Assembly (NCBI GenBank): GCA_963698085.1
Contig: OY969122.1
Coordinates: 434,001-498,000 of the forward strand
Source of the DNA: VRUE01 sp963698085
GTDB lineage: Bacteria; Actinomycetota; Thermoleophilia; Solirubrobacterales; 70-9
DNA: 64,000 nucleotides
Direction: 5' to 3'
Part shown: one piece after another, positions 15,479-26,139 of the stretch
How positions within the stretch are numbered: the first letter of the stretch is position 1
How the letters are laid out: every line of letters begins with the position of its first letter
Program-made: the position numbers and the translations under genes
Notes under the pieces: model-generated
What the model saw: the letters and a program-made list of their open reading frames with translations, nothing else
Told to the model about the DNA's origin: nothing
The model's database searches: none

Positions 15479-16684
15479 TCAATCAACAGCCCAAGGCGCG
15501 GCGCCGTTGAGGATCGAAGCCGAATAGGAGCTGAAGGTTTCGGCCTCAATCGCGGTTCGCGCATGCATAACCAGCTCGTTTAGATAGGTCAGGTTGTGGA
15601 GGCAGAGGAGGCGGACGGCCGTCAGCTCCTCGGCGCGGGAGAGATAGCTGAGGTAGTCGCGGTCGTGGTTCTGGCACGCCACACAGGGGCAACCGTCGGC
15701 GATTGGGTTTCGGTTGCCTTCCCAGCCCGACTTGCGCAGGTCTAGGCGGAAGCGGTTCTCGGGGTCGGGGATCAAGGCCGTGCCATGCCGAGCTAAGCGG
15801 GTTGGGATCGCGCAGTCAAAGATGTCGAGACCCAGGGCGATGCCGCTGAGAAGATCGTCGATGTCGCCGATGCCGAGCAGGTGCTTGGGTGCCTCCTCGG
15901 GCAGCAGCGGTGCGGTCAGCTCGAGGACACCGCGCATCTCCTCCTTGTCGCGGCCCAGGGTGCCGCCGATGGCGGCGCCGTCGACTCCGGCCTCGGAGAC
16001 GGCCTGGGCCGAGGCACGGCGGAGGTCCTCGTGGATGCCCCCCTGGACGATGCCGAAGACCGCCTGATGTGCCGGCCCGTGCGCACCGTGCCAGTCCAGG
16101 CAGCGAGCGAGCCAGCGGTGCGTTCGCTCCATCGAGCGCGCGGTGTAGTCGCGGTCGGCGTGGTACGGCGTGCACTCGTCGAAGACGAGGGCGATGTCGG
16201 ACCCCAGCTTCGCCTGCATCTCCATCGAGACCTCGGGCGAGATGAACAGCGAGCGGCCGTCCTTGTAAGAGCGGAAGTGAACCCCCTCCTCGTCGATCGA
16301 GACGACCGACCCCCGGTCGCCACCGGGTCTCCCCTTCCCCTTCACCTCGTCCGCCACCCCACCGTGCGCGAGCGAGAAGACCTGAAAGCCACCCGAATCG
16401 GTGATCAGCGCCCGCTCCCAACCCATGAACTCGTGCAAGCCGCCGGCATCGACAATCCGATCGGGCCCGGGCGAGACGAACAGGTGATACGTGTTCCCCA
16501 ACACCAGCTGGTATCCCAGCCCAGCTACCTCGCGAGACTCCAACCCGCGCACGGTGGCCTTGGTGGCGAGGGGGATGAAGGTAGGCGTTTGGACCTCTCC
16601 GTGCGGGGTGTGAAGCACACCCGCGCGGGCGCTTCCGTCCTTCGCCTTGATCTCGAAGCGCAACCTTTCCGGCTCGACCCTCAT
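15479..16684 (-). CDS. tgt: tRNA-guanine transglycosylase
   Basis: A 401-residue enzyme that exchanges guanine 34 for the queuosine precursor in tRNAs with GUN anticodons. It shows DSGGFQVFSL near residues 95-104, VQGG, GIGDIDDL, and the zinc site CPCVACQNHDRDYL plus a later CLHN. The start overlaps the gpmI stop by four bases (ATGA), so it is the last gene of the glycolytic operon. No other queuosine genes are in the window. Confidence 0.95.
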   Translation of the reverse strand: MRVEPERLRFEIKAKDGSARAGVLHTPHGEVQTPTFIPLATKATVRGLESREVAGLGYQLVLGNTYHLFVSPGPDRIVDAGGLHEFMGWERALITDSGGFQVFSLAHGGVADEVKGKGRPGGDRGSVVSIDEEGVHFRSYKDGRSLFISPEVSMEMQAKLGSDIALVFDECTPYHADRDYTARSMERTHRWLARCLDWHGAHGPAHQAVFGIVQGGIHEDLRRASAQAVSEAGVDGAAIGGTLGRDKEEMRGVLELTAPLLPEEAPKHLLGIGDIDDLLSGIALGLDIFDCAIPTRLARHGTALIPDPENRFRLDLRKSGWEGNRNPIADGCPCVACQNHDRDYLSYLSRAEELTAVRLLCLHNLTYLNELVMHARTAIEAETFSSYSASILNGAAPWAVD

Positions 16685-18222
16685 CGGTCGGGGAGGCTGT
16701 CGGCCCTCTCGATCAGAGACCTACCGGTCATAGCGGCAGGCTGGGGAATGCCGAGCAGCTCTAGTGCCGTCGGCGCGACGTCGGCGAGGATGCCGTGCTC
16801 GCGCAGCTCGAACCCCTCGGCGGTAACGATCAACGGCACCGGATTTAGCGAGTGCGCCGTGTTGGGCGAGCCGTCCGGCTCGAGCATATGGTCGCAGTTG
16901 CCGTGGTCGGCCGTAACGATGCAGGCACCGCCGCTGCCCTCGACCGCGGTGACGACGTCGCCGAGGCACCGATCGACCTCCTCTACCGCCTGCACAGCGG
17001 CCGGGATGACTCCCGTATGACCGACCATGTCCGGGTTGGCGAAGTTGATGATCCCGAAGCGGTACTCGCCGCTCGACCAGCGTGAGCTGAAGGCCTCGGC
17101 GGCAGCTCGGGCGCTCATCTGCGGCTTGTGGTCATAAGTGGGGACATCGCGCGGCGAGTCGACCAGACAGCGCTCTTCCCCCTCCCACTCTTCCTCGCGG
17201 CCACCGTTGAAGAAGTAGGTGACGTGCGCGTACTTCTCGGTCTCGGCGACATGCAGTTGGTGCCCGCTCGCCTCCGCGATTACCTCAGCCAGCGTCGTCT
17301 GGGGGCGCGCCTCCGGAAAGGCAACGGGATACGGCCACCCCTTGCGGTATCCGGTCATCGTCGTCAGCTCGAACAACGGCCCGCCGGCGCGGGAGAACTC
17401 GTCGAAATCGGGATCGGCCAGCGCCCGGGTCATCTGCCGCGCCCGGTCGGGGCGGAAGTTGATGAAAATCCCCACGTCGCCCGTGGCGACGCCGTCGTAA
17501 TCGCCGACCACCATTGGCTTGACGAACTCGTCGGTCTCGCCACGCTCATAGGCCGCCTCGATCGCCTCCGCAGAGTTGGCCGCGTGCAGTCCGCGGCCGT
17601 GGACAATCGCGTCGTAGGCGAGCTTGGTCCGCTCCCAGCGCGTGTCGCGGTCCATCGCGTAGTAGCGGCCGCTGACCGTGGCAACCCGACCGGCCTGTCG
17701 CAGCCAGCGCTCCAGCTCGGCGAGGTAGCCGCGGCCGCCGTGCGGCAGCGTGTCGCGGCCGTCGGTGAAGGCGTGGAAGACGACGTCGGGCACGCCCTCC
17801 TGCGAGGCCAGCTCAATCGTCGCCTCGATGTGCTCCCAGCCGGAATGAACACCGCCGTCGGAAACGAGGCCGAGCAGATGCAGGCGCCCGCGCGGACTGC
17901 GGCGGGCGCGGTCGCAGGCAGCCAGCAGCGCCTCGTTTTCGAAGAAACTGCCGTCGGCGATCGCCTCGTCGATTCGAGCCAGATCCTGCTTGACGACCGC
18001 CCCGGCGCCGAGGTTGAGGTGGCCGACCTCCGAGTTGCCCATCTGCCCCTCCGGCAGGCCCACGTCTGGCCCTTGGGCGGAGAGCTGCGTGTGCGGGAAC
18101 TGCGCCCAGAGCCGGTCGAAGACCGGCGTCTCGGCGAGCGAGATCGCGTTCCCCGGCCCCGGCGGCGCCAATCCCCAGCCATCGAGGATGATCAGCGCCA
18201 GTGAGGGAACCGAAAGGGACAA
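16681..18222 (-). CDS. gpmI: 2,3-bisphosphoglycerate-independent phosphoglycerate mutase
   Basis: A 513-residue, two-metal enzyme converting 3-phosphoglycerate to 2-phosphoglycerate in glycolysis. ILDGWGL at the N-terminus gives the first metal ligand, GNSEVGH (about residue 62) carries the catalytic Ser, and DHGNCD near the C-terminus gives further ligands. It follows tpiA by one base and overlaps tgt. Confidence 0.96.
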   Translation of the reverse strand: MSLSVPSLALIILDGWGLAPPGPGNAISLAETPVFDRLWAQFPHTQLSAQGPDVGLPEGQMGNSEVGHLNLGAGAVVKQDLARIDEAIADGSFFENEALLAACDRARRSPRGRLHLLGLVSDGGVHSGWEHIEATIELASQEGVPDVVFHAFTDGRDTLPHGGRGYLAELERWLRQAGRVATVSGRYYAMDRDTRWERTKLAYDAIVHGRGLHAANSAEAIEAAYERGETDEFVKPMVVGDYDGVATGDVGIFINFRPDRARQMTRALADPDFDEFSRAGGPLFELTTMTGYRKGWPYPVAFPEARPQTTLAEVIAEASGHQLHVAETEKYAHVTYFFNGGREEEWEGEERCLVDSPRDVPTYDHKPQMSARAAAEAFSSRWSSGEYRFGIINFANPDMVGHTGVIPAAVQAVEEVDRCLGDVVTAVEGSGGACIVTADHGNCDHMLEPDGSPNTAHSLNPVPLIVTAEGFELREHGILADVAPTALELLGIPQPAAMTGRSLIERADSLPDR

Positions 18223-18223
18223 G

Positions 18224-18976
18224 CTAGCCAGCCGCCTCCACGATCGCGGCGAAATCCTCGGGGTCGAGACTCGCGCCGCCGACCAGCGCCCCGTCGATGT
18301 CCAGCTGCGACATCAGCTCGGCGGCGTTGGCGGGCTTGACCGAGCCGCCGTAGAGGATCCTCACCGCGTCGGCAGCGGCGCCGCGCTCGCGCAGCACGTC
18401 GCGGATGAAGGCGCATGCCTCCTGCGCCTGCTCGGGGGTCGCGGTGCGGCCGGTGCCGATCGCCCAGATTGGCTCGTAGGCGACGACCACTTCGGCCAGC
18501 CTGCCGGACTCCACGCCGGCCAGGTCAGCCTGAAGCTGGCGCTCCAGCACGCCCTTGGTCTGATCGGCGTCGCGCGCCTCCTCGCTCTCGCCGACACAGA
18601 GGATCGGCTCCAGCCCGGCCGCCAGCGCTGCCGGAACCTTGAGCGCCAGCGCCTCGTCGGTCTCGTTGAAGTACTGGCGCCGCTCGGAGTGGCCGAGGAT
18701 CACCGCATCGACATCGAGCTCGACCAGCATCGGCGCCGAGACCTCGCCGGTCAAGGCGCCCGCCTCCTCCTCGTGCATGTTCTGGGCGGCGACGCGGACG
18801 GCGCTGCCGCGCGAGCGCTCGACGACCTCGCTCAACGCCAGGTAGGAGGGGCAGATGACCACGTCGTTCTGCGTCGCCGCGATCCGCGGCAACAGGGCAT
18901 CGACGAAGCTGGCCGCCTCGGCGACGGTCTTGTGCATCTTCCAGTTGGCGGCGATGTAGGGGGTTCGATCAGGCAT
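18224..18976 (-). CDS. tpiA: Triosephosphate isomerase
   Basis: A 250-residue TIM barrel that interconverts dihydroxyacetone phosphate and glyceraldehyde 3-phosphate. AANWKMHK (catalytic Lys near residue 12), ILGHSERR (catalytic His) and YEPIWAIGTG (catalytic Glu) are all present, as is the C-terminal GGSVKP phosphate loop. It overlaps the end of pgk by eight bases. Confidence 0.97.
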   Translation of the reverse strand: MPDRTPYIAANWKMHKTVAEAASFVDALLPRIAATQNDVVICPSYLALSEVVERSRGSAVRVAAQNMHEEEAGALTGEVSAPMLVELDVDAVILGHSERRQYFNETDEALALKVPAALAAGLEPILCVGESEEARDADQTKGVLERQLQADLAGVESGRLAEVVVAYEPIWAIGTGRTATPEQAQEACAFIRDVLRERGAAADAVRILYGGSVKPANAAELMSQLDIDGALVGGASLDPEDFAAIVEAAG

Positions 18977-20156
18977 CTAGCAAGGCCTCCACTCCCGGCA
19001 GCTTTTTTCCTTCCAACAGCTCCAACGAGGCTCCTCCTCCGGTCGACACCCAATCCACCTTCTCAGCCAGCCCGAACTGGTGCAGCGCCGCGACCGAGTC
19101 GCCGCCACCGACGACGGTCGTGCCGGGCGCGGCGGCAACGGCCTCCGCCACGGCCCGCGTCCCCGCCGCGAACGGCTCCAACTCGAAGGCGCCCATAGGA
19201 CCGTTCCAAAGGACCGTGCCCGCGCCGGCGATCGCCTTCGCGTACGCGGCAGCCGAGGCCGGTCCGATGTCGAGCCCCATCCAGCCGTCCGGGACGACGA
19301 CGCCCTCAGCGAGACGCACCGCGGTGCCGGCGTCGAACTCCTCGCCGAGCACGAGGTCGGTCGGCAGCAAGAGCTCGCACTCGGATTTTGCCGTCCGCTT
19401 CAGCGCCTCGGCGGCCAGGGACACCCCGGCCTCCTCGACCAGCGAGTTCCCGGTCGGGACATCCTGCGCGCGGAAGAAGCTGAAGCACATCGCGCCGCCG
19501 ATCAGGATGCTGTCGGCGATTTCGAGGAAGCGGTCGATGACACCGATCTTGTCGCTCACCTTGGCGCCGCCGAGGACGACGACGAGCGGCCGCTCGGGCG
19601 ATTCGACCACTTTGGTCAGCTCGGTCACCTCGCGCTTCAGCAGCAGCCCGGCGTAGCCCGGCAGGAGGTGAGCGACGCCCTCGGTGCTGGCGTGGGCGCG
19701 GTGGGCGGCGCCGAAAGCGTCGCTGACGTAGAGGTCGGCAAATGCCGCCAGCGCCTCGGCCAGGCCCGGATCGTTCTTCGTCTCGCCCGGCTCGAAGCGG
19801 ACGTTCTCGAGCAGCATCACCTCGCCCGGGCTCAGCTCGGCGGCCATCGTCTCGACTTCTGCGCCGATCACCGCCGGCGCCTGCTTCACCGCGACACCGA
19901 GCAGCCCCGCGAGCCGTTCGCCGACCGGCCGCATCGAGAGCTCCGGTTCGGCCTTGCCCTTGGGCCGGCCCAAGTGGGAGACGAGGATCAGCGCCGCGCC
20001 GCGCTCTCGCAGCAGTTCGATCGTCGGCAGCGCCGCCCGGATACGGGTGTCGTCGGCAATGCAACCGCCGTCCAATGGCACGTTGAAGTCGACGCGGACG
20101 AGCACCCGCTTGCCGGCGACCTCCGCCTCGCGCACGCTCAGCTTGGAGAAGCTCAC
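18969..20156 (-). CDS. pgk: Phosphoglycerate kinase
   Basis: A 395-residue enzyme that makes ATP from 1,3-bisphosphoglycerate. RVDFNVPLD at about residue 21, the SHLGRPKG substrate motif (about 60), a conserved VLGGAKVSDK in the hinge region and a C-terminal GGGDSVAAL nucleotide loop are all visible. It lies 19 bases after gap. Confidence 0.97.
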   Translation of the reverse strand: MSFSKLSVREAEVAGKRVLVRVDFNVPLDGGCIADDTRIRAALPTIELLRERGAALILVSHLGRPKGKAEPELSMRPVGERLAGLLGVAVKQAPAVIGAEVETMAAELSPGEVMLLENVRFEPGETKNDPGLAEALAAFADLYVSDAFGAAHRAHASTEGVAHLLPGYAGLLLKREVTELTKVVESPERPLVVVLGGAKVSDKIGVIDRFLEIADSILIGGAMCFSFFRAQDVPTGNSLVEEAGVSLAAEALKRTAKSECELLLPTDLVLGEEFDAGTAVRLAEGVVVPDGWMGLDIGPASAAAYAKAIAGAGTVLWNGPMGAFELEPFAAGTRAVAEAVAAAPGTTVVGGGDSVAALHQFGLAEKVDWVSTGGGASLELLEGKKLPGVEALLDA

Positions 20157-20175
20157 GGCGCCCTCCAGGCGGGGC

Positions 20176-21180
<1,005 letters not shown>

Positions 21181-21216
21181 GAAGTCATGTCCTCCTGGAG
21201 TCGTGTCTCTTTGAGG

Positions 21217-21579
21217 CTAGTCACTGCCGACCGTCACCTCGATTTCGTACCCGTCCGGGTCCTGCAGGAACGCCGAGTAGGAGCCGGAGCCGTGCGAGCG
21301 TCGCTCACCGGGCTCGCCGACGGCCTTGCCGCCGGCCGCAACGCCCTGCTCCCAAGCGGCCTTGACCGCAACGATCCCCAGCCCGGAAAAGCTGAGCAGG
21401 CCAAAGCCGGGTTTGGCCGGATGGTGAGCGGCGATGAAGAAAACCGGTTTGGCGATGCCCCAGCCGATCGTCTCGTCCTCCTCGAAATGGCGCCGCCAGC
21501 CAAGCGGCGCGAGCAGCGCGTCGTAGAAGGACGCGCTCCGCTCGAGGTCGGAGACCTCCAGAAGAACGTGGTGAAGCAT
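21217..21579 (-). CDS. VOC/glyoxalase family protein
   Basis: A 120-residue protein with the paired beta-alpha-beta-beta-beta units of the vicinal oxygen chelate fold. It starts MLHHVLLEVSDLERSASFYDALL, with a His metal-ligand candidate at residue 3 or 4, and ends FLQDPDGYEIEV, whose Glu is the usual last ligand. The reaction is unknown; the fold covers lyases, dioxygenases and resistance proteins. It lies between gap and an ABC exporter on the same strand. Confidence 0.85.
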   Translation of the reverse strand: MLHHVLLEVSDLERSASFYDALLAPLGWRRHFEEDETIGWGIAKPVFFIAAHHPAKPGFGLLSFSGLGIVAVKAAWEQGVAAGGKAVGEPGERRSHGSGSYSAFLQDPDGYEIEVTVGSD

Positions 21580-21623
21580 GAGGCGGAGAGGCTATACGGG
21601 GGTCCGGGCGGCGGGTCGGCCGG

Positions 21624-22385
21624 TCAGCCGCCGCGCGGGGTCCAGCGGAAAAAGCGGATCGCGAGAAGCAATCCGGCGACGCCCCAGATCGCGACGACGG
21701 CGAGATGGTCCCAGGCGAGCGTGTGCCCGGCCCCCGGCACGTAGGCGTCGAAGAAGGCCTGGAAGAAGGGGCGGATCGGGAAGTGGTTGGCGAAGTCGAT
21801 GACGCCGGAGGGAAGCTCGTCGTCCGGGATGAAGACGCCGGAGAGGAAGTAGAGCGGCAGCAGTAGGGCGTTGACGATCGGCGCGGCCGCGTCCTGCGAG
21901 GGGATCGCCGCGGTCAGGGCGATGCCCAGGCAGCAGAAGGACGCGGCGCCCACCGCAAGCACGACGAGCAGCTCCGGTGCCCGTGCCCAGGGAATTGGCA
22001 CGCCGTAGAGCAGCTTGCCGAGAGCCGCCACCAGCGCCAGCATCAGCGTCGCCACGACGATCGAGTTGCCGATCCGGCCGGCGATGAAGACCCAGGAGGG
22101 CAGCGGGGTCGCGCGGACGCGCTTGAGCCGGCTTTCCTCGCGGGCGAGCACTAGCGACATCGCCAGCGTCTGCATCGTCGCTGAGACCACGGAGAGGGTG
22201 ATGATCGCCGGCACGTAGTAGGTGGTGATCTCGATCCCGCCGGCGACGTCGATCGTCTGGTCGCCGAAAACGGTGGCGAAGATCAGCAGCAGAATCACGG
22301 GGAAGGCGACCGTGAAGAAGACCGCAGCCGGGTTGCGCCAGAAGACCTTCTGGTCGTAGCGGAGCTGGTGCAGAACGAGGCTCAT
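21624..22385 (-). CDS. ABC-2 type exporter permease
   Basis: A 253-residue integral membrane protein with six predicted hydrophobic segments and the ABC-2 family layout (an N-terminal cytoplasmic start HQLRYDQKVFWRNP, then paired membrane segments). Its start overlaps the stop of the ATPase gene by four bases, so the two form a DrrAB-like exporter. The substrate could be a drug or lipid and is not evident. Confidence 0.9.
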   Translation of the reverse strand: MSLVLHQLRYDQKVFWRNPAAVFFTVAFPVILLLIFATVFGDQTIDVAGGIEITTYYVPAIITLSVVSATMQTLAMSLVLAREESRLKRVRATPLPSWVFIAGRIGNSIVVATLMLALVAALGKLLYGVPIPWARAPELLVVLAVGAASFCCLGIALTAAIPSQDAAAPIVNALLLPLYFLSGVFIPDDELPSGVIDFANHFPIRPFFQAFFDAYVPGAGHTLAWDHLAVVAIWGVAGLLLAIRFFRWTPRGG

Positions 22386-23233
22386 TCCGCTTTGGTCAGC
22401 TCCAGGTAGACGTCCTCGAGGCTGGGTCGGGTGACCTCGAGCGCCTCCAGCTCCCGTCCTTCGGCCAGGGCGCTGCCGGTCAGCTCGTTCAGCGTCTTAA
22501 CCGGTGTGGTCGTCTCGAGCTCCATCTCGCGGCCGTTCTCGCGGTAGCTGATCCTCGCCGGGCGACTCTCGCGATTGCCGAGGTCATCGGGGGTGCCGCG
22601 GGCGACGACCTCGCCGCCGGCGATGATCGCGACTCGGTCGGCGAGCCGTTGCGCCTCGTCCATGTAGTGGGTAGTGAGGAAGACGGTCTTGCCGAGGTCG
22701 CGCAGCGCGGCGATCACGTCCCAGGCCGCACGCCGGGCCTCGGGGTCGAAGCCGGTCGTCGGCTCGTCGAGGAAGAGCAGGTCGGGATCGCCGACCAACG
22801 CCATGCCGACGTCGAGGCGCCGCTGCTGCCCACCGGAGAGGCGGCCGGCGCGCTCGCCCGCCTTGCCGCCCAGCCCGATCGCCTCGATCACCTCCTCGAC
22901 CGGGCGCGGCGCCCGGTAGTAGCCCGCGTAGAGGGCCAGCGACTCGGCCACCGTCAGATACGGCTCGAGCCGGCCACTCTGCAGCACGACGCCGATCCGC
23001 TCACGCCAGCCGCGACCGACACGCTGGGGGTCCTCGCCGAGCACGGACACCTCGCCCCCGTCGCGCTTGCGGTAGCCCTCGAGGATCTCGACCGTGGTCG
23101 TCTTGCCGGCGCCGTTGGGGCCGAGGAAGGCGAAGATCTCCCCTGGGCGCACATCAAGATCGATGCCGCGGACCGCCTCGACGTCGCCGTAGCTCTTGCG
23201 CAGGCCGCGGATGGAGATGACCGAATCAGGCAC
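22382..23233 (-). CDS. ABC exporter ATPase (DrrA-like)
   Basis: A 283-residue ATPase with Walker A GPNGAGKTT near residue 39, signature LSGGQQRR, Walker B LLFLDEPTTG and a switch His in LTTHYMDEA, followed by a C-terminal extension typical of the DrrA/NodI group. It starts at GTG 23233, six bases after a TAGAAT box. It energises the overlapping permease. Confidence 0.92.
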   Translation of the reverse strand: MPDSVISIRGLRKSYGDVEAVRGIDLDVRPGEIFAFLGPNGAGKTTTVEILEGYRKRDGGEVSVLGEDPQRVGRGWRERIGVVLQSGRLEPYLTVAESLALYAGYYRAPRPVEEVIEAIGLGGKAGERAGRLSGGQQRRLDVGMALVGDPDLLFLDEPTTGFDPEARRAAWDVIAALRDLGKTVFLTTHYMDEAQRLADRVAIIAGGEVVARGTPDDLGNRESRPARISYRENGREMELETTTPVKTLNELTGSALAEGRELEALEVTRPSLEDVYLELTKAE

Positions 23234-23239
23234 TCGGCG

Positions 23240-23245
23240 ATTCTA
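23240..23245 (-). promoter_or_regulatory. Leaderless -10 box (TAGAAT)
   Basis: TAGAAT on the minus strand ends six bases before GTG 23233; no ribosome site is seen. Confidence 0.45.
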
Positions 23246-23274
23246 TGGTTGACCAGTGATGACGCCTGGGGTCG

Positions 23275-24192
23275 TCAGAGGTCGCGGTGCTTGACCCGCA
23301 CCACAACCCCCTCGCGACCCTCCAGTGCACGGCGGATGCGGTCGGCGACCGTGACCGAACGATGACGACCGCCGGTGCAGCCGACTGCGATCGTCAGGTG
23401 GCTCTTGCCCTCGGCGACGTAGGCCGGAACGAGGAACTCGAGTAGCGGCAGCAGTCGGCCGTAGAACTCGCCCGCCTGGGTCCCCGACTCGACGTAGGCG
23501 CGGACGGGCTCGTCGAGCCCGGTCTGCGGCCGCAGCTCGTCGACGTAGTGGGGATTTGGCAGAAAGCGGACGTCGAGGGTGAGGTCGGCGTCGCGCGGCG
23601 GGCCGTTCTTGAAGCCGAAGGTGAGCAGGGTCAGCGCCAGCTTGCCGCTCTCGTGGTCGCCGAGCATCTCTTCGCTGATCCGCCGCCGCAGCTGGCCCCC
23701 GGTCAGGCCGCTGCTGTCCATGACCATGTCCGCCCGCTCGCGCAGCGGCGCCAGCAGCTCGCGCTCGGCGCGGATGCCGTCGACGATCCGCCCTTCGGGC
23801 GCCAGCGGGTGACGGCGGCGGGTCTCCTTGTAACGGTCGAGTAGCGTCTCCTCGTCGGCCTCGAGGAAGAGCACGGTTGGCTGCAGCCCATCCGCCTTGA
23901 GCTCGTCGAGGACCTGCAGCAGGCCCTCGAAGTACTCGCCGCCGCGCACGTCGGAGACGACCGCCGCCCGCTCGACCCCGCTGCCCTCGTGGCGGAACAG
24001 CTCGCCGAGGCTGCCGATCATCCGCGGCGGCAGGTTGTCGACGCAGAAGTAGCCGCTGTCCTCGAAGGCCGCTATCGCCTCCGACTTGCCGGCGCCGGAG
24101 TGACCGGTGATCAGGATCAGCTCCACCGCCTTGCCGGCCCGGTGGCCGTCGCGATCCACGCCCGCCTCACTGTTTTTGACGGTCTTCGCCAT
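23275..24192 (-). CDS. rapZ: RapZ/YvcJ nucleotide-binding protein
   Basis: A 305-residue P-loop protein: Walker A GHSGAGKS near residues 30-37, the family motif YFCVDNLPP just after, and the C-terminal GCTGGRHRSV domain. In other bacteria RapZ binds ATP/GTP and steers small-RNA decay or amino-sugar metabolism. It follows uvrC by three bases, a widely conserved pairing; the usual next genes yvcK and whiA are absent. Confidence 0.92.
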   Translation of the reverse strand: MAKTVKNSEAGVDRDGHRAGKAVELILITGHSGAGKSEAIAAFEDSGYFCVDNLPPRMIGSLGELFRHEGSGVERAAVVSDVRGGEYFEGLLQVLDELKADGLQPTVLFLEADEETLLDRYKETRRRHPLAPEGRIVDGIRAERELLAPLRERADMVMDSSGLTGGQLRRRISEEMLGDHESGKLALTLLTFGFKNGPPRDADLTLDVRFLPNPHYVDELRPQTGLDEPVRAYVESGTQAGEFYGRLLPLLEFLVPAYVAEGKSHLTIAVGCTGGRHRSVTVADRIRRALEGREGVVVRVKHRDL

Positions 24193-24195
24193 GCC

Positions 24196-26076
24196 TCAGC
24201 CGCCAGTCCGGTGCAGCTGCTCGTGGATATCGCGCGCCAGCTTGCCCGGCACGCCCGGTACCGCCTCGAGCTCCTCGCGCGTCGCCGCCAGGAAGCGCTC
24301 GGGCGTGCCGAAGTGCTTGAGAAAGGCGCGCTTGCGAGCGGGACCGACGCCCTTTAGGCCGTCGAGCACCGAGCCCGTCATCGCCCGGTCGCGACGACCG
24401 CGGTGGTGATCGATCGCGAAGCGGTGCGCCTCGTCGCGCACCCGCTGCAGCAACTTGGATGCCTCCGAGCCAGCGTCGAGGTCGATCGGCACCGACCTGC
24501 CGGGGATGAAGACCTCCTCCTCTCGCTTGGCCAGCGAGACGACGGTGAGACCGCGCTCAACGAACGGTCCGAGCGCCCGCATCGCTGCCGCCAGCTGGCC
24601 TTTGCCGCCGTCGACGACGACCAGTGAGGGAAGCGCGGCAAAGCTCTCGTCGCGCTTGCCGTCGTGGGGAGAGAGGTCGACCTGCTCGAGATGGCGAGTG
24701 AGGCGGCGTTCCAGCACCTCTTCCATAGAAGCGAAGTCGTCGGACCCGTTGCTGCGCTCGCCGCGCACGCGGAAGCGGCGGTAGTCGGCCTTCTTCGTCG
24801 CGCCACCCTCGAAGACGACCATCGAGGCGACGGTGTGCTCGCCGCCGAGGTTGGAGATGTCGAAGCCCTCAATCCGCACCGGCAACTCCTCCATCGCCAG
24901 CGCCTCGCGCAGGTCCGCGAGCGAGTCGACCCGGCGCTGGCGTCGGTGCTCGCGCCGCAACCGGTCCTGGTCGAGGGCAAGGCGGGCATTGCGCTCGGCC
25001 AGCTCGCGCAGGCGGCGCTTGTCGCCGCGCTCGGCAACCCGAACCTCGACCGGCGAGCCGCGCCGCTCCCCCAGCGCCACCGCCAGCAGCTCGGCTCGCT
25101 CGCGCAGGTAGGGGCCGACGACGATCGTCCGCGGCATCGCCGGCGAAGCCGAGTAGTACTGGCCGATGAACTCCTCGGCGACCTCGACCAGCTCGCGTTC
25201 GGCCTGGTTGTCGAGGTAGAAGCTCTGGCGCTCGGCGAGGATGCCGTCGCGCACCTGGAAGACCTGGGCGTTGGCGTCCGCGCCTTCGCTAGCTACGCCG
25301 ATTAGGTCCGCAGTGCCGACCGAGCCGCCGGCGATCCGCTGCCGCTCGAACAGGGACTGGATCGCCTTCAGCCGGTCGCGGTGCACGGCTGCGCGCTCGA
25401 ACTCACGCGCAGCCGCGGCCTCCTCCATCTTCGCCTGCTCGTCCGCCTCGACCCGCCGGTAGCGACCGGAGAGGAAGTCGACGATCGCCTCGATGTTGCG
25501 CCGGTAGTCCTCCTGGCTGACGTAGCCGACACAGGGCGCCCCGCAGCGCTTGATGAAGTAGTCGAGGCAGGGGCTGCCGGAGCGGCGGCCGGGCTCGGCC
25601 CCCTCGCAGGTGCGGAACTGGAACAGCTTGCCGAGCAGGTCGAGCGTCTCCCGCACCCGCTTGGCGCTGGAGAAGGGGCCGAAGTAGGCGCGGCCAGCGC
25701 GGTGCTTCTCGCGGGTGAAGTAGACGCGCGGGTAATCCTCGTCGAGGCTTACACAGACGTAGGGATAGGACTTGTCGTCGCGCAGGCGGATGTTGAAGCG
25801 CGGCCGGTGGCGCTTGATAAAGCTCTGCTCGGCGAGCAGCGCCTCGGCCTCGTTGGCGGTAACGAGGAAGTCGATGCGATCGACGCGGGAGGTGAGGCGC
25901 GTCTCGCCACCGGAGAAATGCGAGCCGACGCGTTTGCGGATCGAGCGAGCCTTGCCGACGTAGAGCAGCTCATCACCCGCCTCGTAGAAGAGGTAGACGC
26001 CGGGGGCATCGGGCAGCTCGCGCCGCTGCCGTGCGATCCGATCCGCACGGCTCGTGTGTTGCTCGTCTTCGCTCAC
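24196..26076 (-). CDS. uvrC: UvrABC excinuclease subunit C
   Basis: A 626-residue nucleotide-excision repair nuclease making both incisions around a UvrB-marked lesion. It has an N-terminal GIY-YIG domain (residues 18-100, with VYLFYEAGDELLYVGKA), a Cys-rich segment (residues 150-180), a UVR domain (about 205-240), an RNase H-like endonuclease domain and C-terminal HhH motifs. GTG 26076 is chosen because the domain starts at once and TACCCT lies eight bases upstream; the long upstream open frame has no homology character. Confidence 0.95.
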   Translation of the reverse strand: MSEDEQHTSRADRIARQRRELPDAPGVYLFYEAGDELLYVGKARSIRKRVGSHFSGGETRLTSRVDRIDFLVTANEAEALLAEQSFIKRHRPRFNIRLRDDKSYPYVCVSLDEDYPRVYFTREKHRAGRAYFGPFSSAKRVRETLDLLGKLFQFRTCEGAEPGRRSGSPCLDYFIKRCGAPCVGYVSQEDYRRNIEAIVDFLSGRYRRVEADEQAKMEEAAAAREFERAAVHRDRLKAIQSLFERQRIAGGSVGTADLIGVASEGADANAQVFQVRDGILAERQSFYLDNQAERELVEVAEEFIGQYYSASPAMPRTIVVGPYLRERAELLAVALGERRGSPVEVRVAERGDKRRLRELAERNARLALDQDRLRREHRRQRRVDSLADLREALAMEELPVRIEGFDISNLGGEHTVASMVVFEGGATKKADYRRFRVRGERSNGSDDFASMEEVLERRLTRHLEQVDLSPHDGKRDESFAALPSLVVVDGGKGQLAAAMRALGPFVERGLTVVSLAKREEEVFIPGRSVPIDLDAGSEASKLLQRVRDEAHRFAIDHHRGRRDRAMTGSVLDGLKGVGPARKRAFLKHFGTPERFLAATREELEAVPGVPGKLARDIHEQLHRTGG

Positions 26077-26084
26077 CAGGCCAA

Positions 26085-26090
26085 AGGGTA
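26085..26090 (-). promoter_or_regulatory. Possible leaderless -10 box for uvrC (TACCCT)
   Basis: TACCCT on the minus strand ends eight bases before GTG 26076, which lacks a ribosome site. Confidence 0.35.
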
Positions 26091-26139
26091 GGCTCCTGGC
26101 CAGTTGGCCAACCTTCCAAACGGAGACGGAGAGAGCGAG

